This document shows positions 7,487 through 10,183 of a stretch of DNA of 10,183 bases, piece after piece. Positions within the stretch are counted from its first letter, which is position 1. Every line of letters begins with the position of its first letter. The notes under the pieces are model-generated. The model was not told the DNA's origin. It made no database searches and saw only the letters and a program-made list of their open reading frames with translations. The DNA is taken from the NCBI GenBank assembly GCA_027578815.1, contig JANBTH010000876.1, positions 1-10,183 of the forward strand, written 5' to 3'. The translations under genes and the position numbers were made by a program. Origin of the DNA: Coemansia sp. RSA 1804 (taxonomy: Eukaryota > Kickxellomycota > Kickxellomycetes > Kickxellales > Kickxellaceae).

Positions 7487-9301
7487 ATGGCCGCCGCCGA
7501 AAGGGAGGAGCACGACCTGGATCAGTGCCTGTACAATATGGTCCAGCAGACGTATTTCAGTCTGGAGGATGACGACGACGGCGACGACAGCGTGGCGATA
7601 ACTGCAGCAAAGGGAACACGAGCAGCCGTGCTAGACAGCCTGGCTGTAGTTTCGCGGTTTGGAAACACAGTAGCCAACAGCACCGTGAAGCGGTGGCCAA
7701 AGTATCGCCAGGCTGAGAGCAGTCTTCAGGCCGGCATTGACTGCCTATTCAACCAGATTATGTCTAAACGGGAGAATTCTCTTGTGCTGTGCGACTATGC
7801 GAAGGAGATGGATGGCCACAGCGTTAGTAGAGCGGCTGCTGTGGCCGATGTTGTGCGCAGGGCGTGTGTTCCTAAACCGTTGGCAAATACATCCAAGAGA
7901 AAGCACGACCAGCTTGCCAATGACTACCATGAACAACAGCAACACCAACACCAACACCAACAACAGTCTTCTAGTCCTGACAACGACGATGCGAGCAACA
8001 GCGAACCGCGGATCACTAGTGACTTTGTCACAGCTCGCCATCAGCTCCGAATAGACAATCCTGGCAGACGCCCGCTATCGTCTAATGGAAATGGCAGCAG
8101 CAGCAGCAGCACCGGCTCTGTATCCGGTGGCACTAATGGTAATAGTGGTAACAGCGCCAGGCCTTTTGGCAGGCGCGCTTTTGTTCCACCCGTGCGCAAA
8201 TCGCCATCGTTTGAGGAGGGCGCATCTGCAAAGCGACTGCCACAGCAGCCGCAACAGAACCAGAACCAAAACCAATATCAGAACCCGAACCAACGCTCTC
8301 GCGGCCTGCTGAGGAAAACTGCCAGCGGGAACGGCGCCAGTAAGGCATTGCCGCCACCAAGAGAGGATGACAGCAACGAGTGTGTCGATGAGAGACTGCG
8401 CAACATCGAGCCGCGCATGATTGAGATGATCGAGAATGAGATCCTGAGCTCGGGCCAGGCTGTGTCGTGGGACGATATTGCAGGGCTTGGAGCAGCAAAG
8501 AGCGCAGTGCACATGGCGATAATCTACCCGCTGCTGAAGCCCGATCTGTTCCGCGGAATCCGCGCACCGCCCAAGGGTCTTCTTCTGTTTGGGCCGCCAG
8601 GTACCGGAAAGACGATGATTGCGCGCTGCATCGCCAGCCAGGCAGGCGCTACATTCTTCAACATCAGCGCATCGTCGCTGACATCAAAGTGGATTGGCGA
8701 GGGCGAGAAGATGGTGCGCGCACTGTTTGCAGTTGCGCGGGTGCGCCAGCCAGCAGTCATCTTCATCGACGAGATCGACTCGCTCTTGACGCAGCGCACC
8801 GATGGCGAGCAGGAGGCGACTCGCCGGATCAAGACCGAGTTTCTGGTGCAGCTGGACGGATGCGGAACCACCGCCGACGAAGACCGCATCGTTCTGCTGG
8901 GCGCAACCAATCGTCCGCACGAACTAGACGAGGCCGCGCGCCGGCGCTTTCCTAAGCGCCTCTACGTGCCATTGCCCGACGCCGACGGCCGCGCCCAGAT
9001 TGTGCGCAACTTGCTGCTGCGTGCGCAAAAGTGCTGCGTTTCAGACTCTCAGCTGGAGACTGTGTGCGCGCGCACCGAGGGATACTCCGGTGCTGATATG
9101 GCCACACTGTGCAGGGAGGCTGCGTATGGCCCGCTGCGACATATCACCGACTTTGCTACCGCCAGCGAGGACGATGTGCGGCCCATTGCCTTTGAGGACT
9201 TTGAGTATGCGCTGACGCAGGTGCGGCCAAGCGTCAGCGAAAAGGACCTAGAGATCCACAAGGCCTTTAACCGCCAGTATGGGATGTCCGCCAGTGGATA
9301 G
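7487..9301 (+). CDS. FIGNL1: Fidgetin-like AAA ATPase (FIGNL1 homologue)
   Basis: This encodes 604 residues from ATG 7487, with no sign of introns. The meiotic-clade AAA module starts near residue 300 with ERLRNIEPRMIEMIENEI, the linker typical of FIGNL1. It contains Walker A G369-PPGTGKT-376, pore loop K401-W-I-G, Walker B F426-IDEID (D428, E429), sensor 1 N475 in GATNRP, and an R485-R-R cluster with the expected Arg fingers. It ends in a Vps4_C helix (RPSVSEKDLEIHKAFNRQYG) near-identical in pattern to animal FIGNL1. The N-terminal half holds F180-V-T-A183-RHQL, matching the FxxA RAD51-binding motif of FIGNL1, and a conserved F232-VPP. The linkers are rich in Gln, His, Asn and Ser. In animals and plants, FIGNL1 hexamers dismantle RAD51/DMC1 filaments and limit crossovers. 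All ATPase residues are present, so activity is likely. Katanin, spastin and plain fidgetin are less likely because of the FxxA motif and C-terminus. Confidence 0.92.
   Translation: MAAAEREEHDLDQCLYNMVQQTYFSLEDDDDGDDSVAITAAKGTRAAVLDSLAVVSRFGNTVANSTVKRWPKYRQAESSLQAGIDCLFNQIMSKRENSLVLCDYAKEMDGHSVSRAAAVADVVRRACVPKPLANTSKRKHDQLANDYHEQQQHQHQHQQQSSSPDNDDASNSEPRITSDFVTARHQLRIDNPGRRPLSSNGNGSSSSSTGSVSGGTNGNSGNSARPFGRRAFVPPVRKSPSFEEGASAKRLPQQPQQNQNQNQYQNPNQRSRGLLRKTASGNGASKALPPPREDDSNECVDERLRNIEPRMIEMIENEILSSGQAVSWDDIAGLGAAKSAVHMAIIYPLLKPDLFRGIRAPPKGLLLFGPPGTGKTMIARCIASQAGATFFNISASSLTSKWIGEGEKMVRALFAVARVRQPAVIFIDEIDSLLTQRTDGEQEATRRIKTEFLVQLDGCGTTADEDRIVLLGATNRPHELDEAARRRFPKRLYVPLPDADGRAQIVRNLLLRAQKCCVSDSQLETVCARTEGYSGADMATLCREAAYGPLRHITDFATASEDDVRPIAFEDFEYALTQVRPSVSEKDLEIHKAFNRQYGMSASG
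7932..7965 (+). repeat. CAA/CAC-rich tract in FIGNL1 (Gln/His run)
   Basis: This is an imperfect CAN repeat encoding the alternating Gln/His segment of the disordered N-terminal linker. A second CAR/AAY-type tract at about 8245-8292 encodes Gln-Asn repeats. Both lie outside conserved motifs. Confidence 0.7.
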
Positions 9302-9959
9302 AAAAGAAAAGCCTTCTTCTATGGATGCTCATGTTATTACTTGTTGCTGTTGTTGTTGTTGTTGTTGCTGCTGTGCTGTGTTGGTGGTGGTGGTATTGGC
9401 GCTGGCGTTGTTCGGCGGACTTGCTGGCTTGTCTGTTTATTTCCTCTTTTTTCTCTGCTGATTGTGTTGTGTATGTTTTATGTGTGTGGCAGCAGGGTCA
9501 AATGCTCTTAGGCGAGGGAAGATACTGCTGCGCCTTTCCTTCGTCTATTGTTTATATATAGAAATTGGTTCTGGTTCTTTATTGCAGTCCACGCATTCAC
9601 GGACCAGGAGCTAAAGAATCCCCTTACCCTGCGCCATCCCGCCTTTTTTTTTCCACCACCAGCGTTTTGCCTGCCTGCCCACCTGCCTTTTTTCTCGCAT
9701 TGAATGAATGCTATCATCTGCGCTTTTTTCAAATAGAAAAACAACAACAAACAGACAGAACAGCGTCATCAAAAGCCAAAATACTGTTGTTATTTGGGTG
9801 TTCCGACAAAAGAGACGTTTGCTCTCTTTTTTCTCTTCCTTTACTTTTTCATTTTCTTCTTTTTTTCCAGCAAAAGCACAAGCTAGAGCTTCCTCTGCCT
9901 TTTCACCCCTATACTATACTCTTCTCTTCTCTTCTCTCTTCCTCAAGAACAAATCAGCA
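9302..9959 (+). promoter_or_regulatory. FIGNL1 3' UTR and GDI1 promoter/leader
   Basis: No gene is seen here. Just after the FIGNL1 stop there is a GTT/GCT-rich tract (about 9342-9410), then a GT-rich stretch near 9460-9490 that could act in 3'-end formation; no AATAAA is obvious. TATATATA at 9553-9560 is a candidate TATA element for the next gene. From about 9820 the + strand is pyrimidine-rich, ending in a CTTCT-type tract (about 9920-9942) before the GDI start, as common upstream of strongly expressed fungal genes. A polypyrimidine run ending TTTTTTTCCAG at 9860-9870 resembles a 3' splice site, and GTATGT at 9471-9476 is a possible donor. Confidence 0.45.
9345..9368 (+). repeat. GTT/GCT trinucleotide repeat in the FIGNL1 3' UTR
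   Basis: This is an imperfect GTT repeat with GCT interruptions, 44 bases past the FIGNL1 stop. Bases 9342-9354 are the exact reverse complement of 7932-7944 in the coding region. Confidence 0.75.
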
Positions 9960-10183
9960 ATGGATGAGGAGTACGATGTCATCATTCTCGGAACCGGCCT
10001 GACCGAATGCATCCTTTCGGGCATCCTGGCAGTCGAGGGCAAGAAGGTGCTCCACATTGACCGCAACGACTTTTACGGTGGCGAGAGCGCCAGTCTGGAC
10101 CTGGCGCAGCTGTACCAGCGGTTCCGTGGCGACGAGAAGCCGCCAGCCAGCCTGGGCCGTGATCGCGACTACTGCGTTGATCT
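9960..10183 (+). CDS. GDI1: Rab GDP-dissociation inhibitor, N-terminal part (runs off the right edge)
   Basis: ATG at 9960 follows a pyrimidine-rich leader and a CAGCA context. The 74 complete codons begin MDEEYDVIILGTGLTECILSG, which matches the highly conserved start of Rab GDI almost residue for residue. It continues with K28-K-V-L-H-I-D34-R-N, then F-Y-G-G-E42-S, and LYQRF, and breaks off after RDYCVD. This is the Rossmann-like FAD-type fold with G11-x-G13 that forms the base of the Rab-binding platform (SCR1). GDI binds prenylated Rab-GDP, extracts it from membranes and recycles it through the cytosol; yeast GDI1/SEC19 is essential. The MDEEYDVI start favours GDI over Rab escort protein, which diverges here. 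No intron is visible within the coding part shown. Confidence 0.95.
   Translation, partial: MDEEYDVIILGTGLTECILSGILAVEGKKVLHIDRNDFYGGESASLDLAQLYQRFRGDEKPPASLGRDRDYCVD

Noticed and set aside
1..10183. Search for tRNA/rRNA genes, transposon ends, CRISPR-like arrays or a novel gene system
   Set aside because: No cloverleaf, terminal repeats, target duplications, spaced direct repeats or unexplained conserved blocks were seen; the window reads as ordinary fungal housekeeping genes.

Overview
This looks like nuclear DNA from a fungus with a compact genome. Four long intron-free protein genes and two partial ones alternate with short AT-rich spacers. Coding regions are GC-rich at third positions. 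There are pyrimidine-rich leaders, AATAAA signals, low-complexity Ser/Gln/Asn/Asp tracts, and clearly eukaryotic proteins (mitochondrial uS9, Utp5/WDR43, FIGNL1, Rab GDI). The combination suggests an early-diverging fungus with few introns, such as a Kickxellomycotina/Coemansia-like lineage. That placement is inference; the sequence alone does not prove it.

Layout: 1-123 (+) is the 3' end of an unidentified gene. 124-702 is an AT-rich spacer. 703-2559 (+) is a single-pass membrane protein with a PC-esterase (NXPE/TBL/Cas1-type) domain. It converges on 2772-4034 (-), mitochondrial ribosomal protein uS9m, and the two polyadenylation signals are crossed, so the 3' UTRs probably overlap. 4415-6913 (-) is the small-subunit processome protein Utp5/WDR43, in tandem upstream of uS9m. 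A 573-bp divergent promoter separates it from 7487-9301 (+), a FIGNL1-type AAA ATPase of homologous recombination. 9302-9959 holds the FIGNL1 3' UTR and the promoter/leader of 9960->10183 (+), the N-terminus of Rab GDP-dissociation inhibitor, cut by the window edge.

The genes are mostly housekeeping and do not form one pathway: cytosolic ribosome assembly, mitochondrial translation, recombination, vesicle traffic, and probably glycan acylation or deacylation in the secretory pathway. I see no mobile element, CRISPR array, RNA gene or evident new system. The most unusual points are a roughly 100-residue low-complexity insertion inside the uS9 fold of the mitochondrial protein (its DNA holds inverted CTG/CAG tracts), an apparent Glu-x-x-His in place of Asp-x-x-His in the PC-esterase, and a conserved RAD51-binding FxxA motif in the FIGNL1 homologue.
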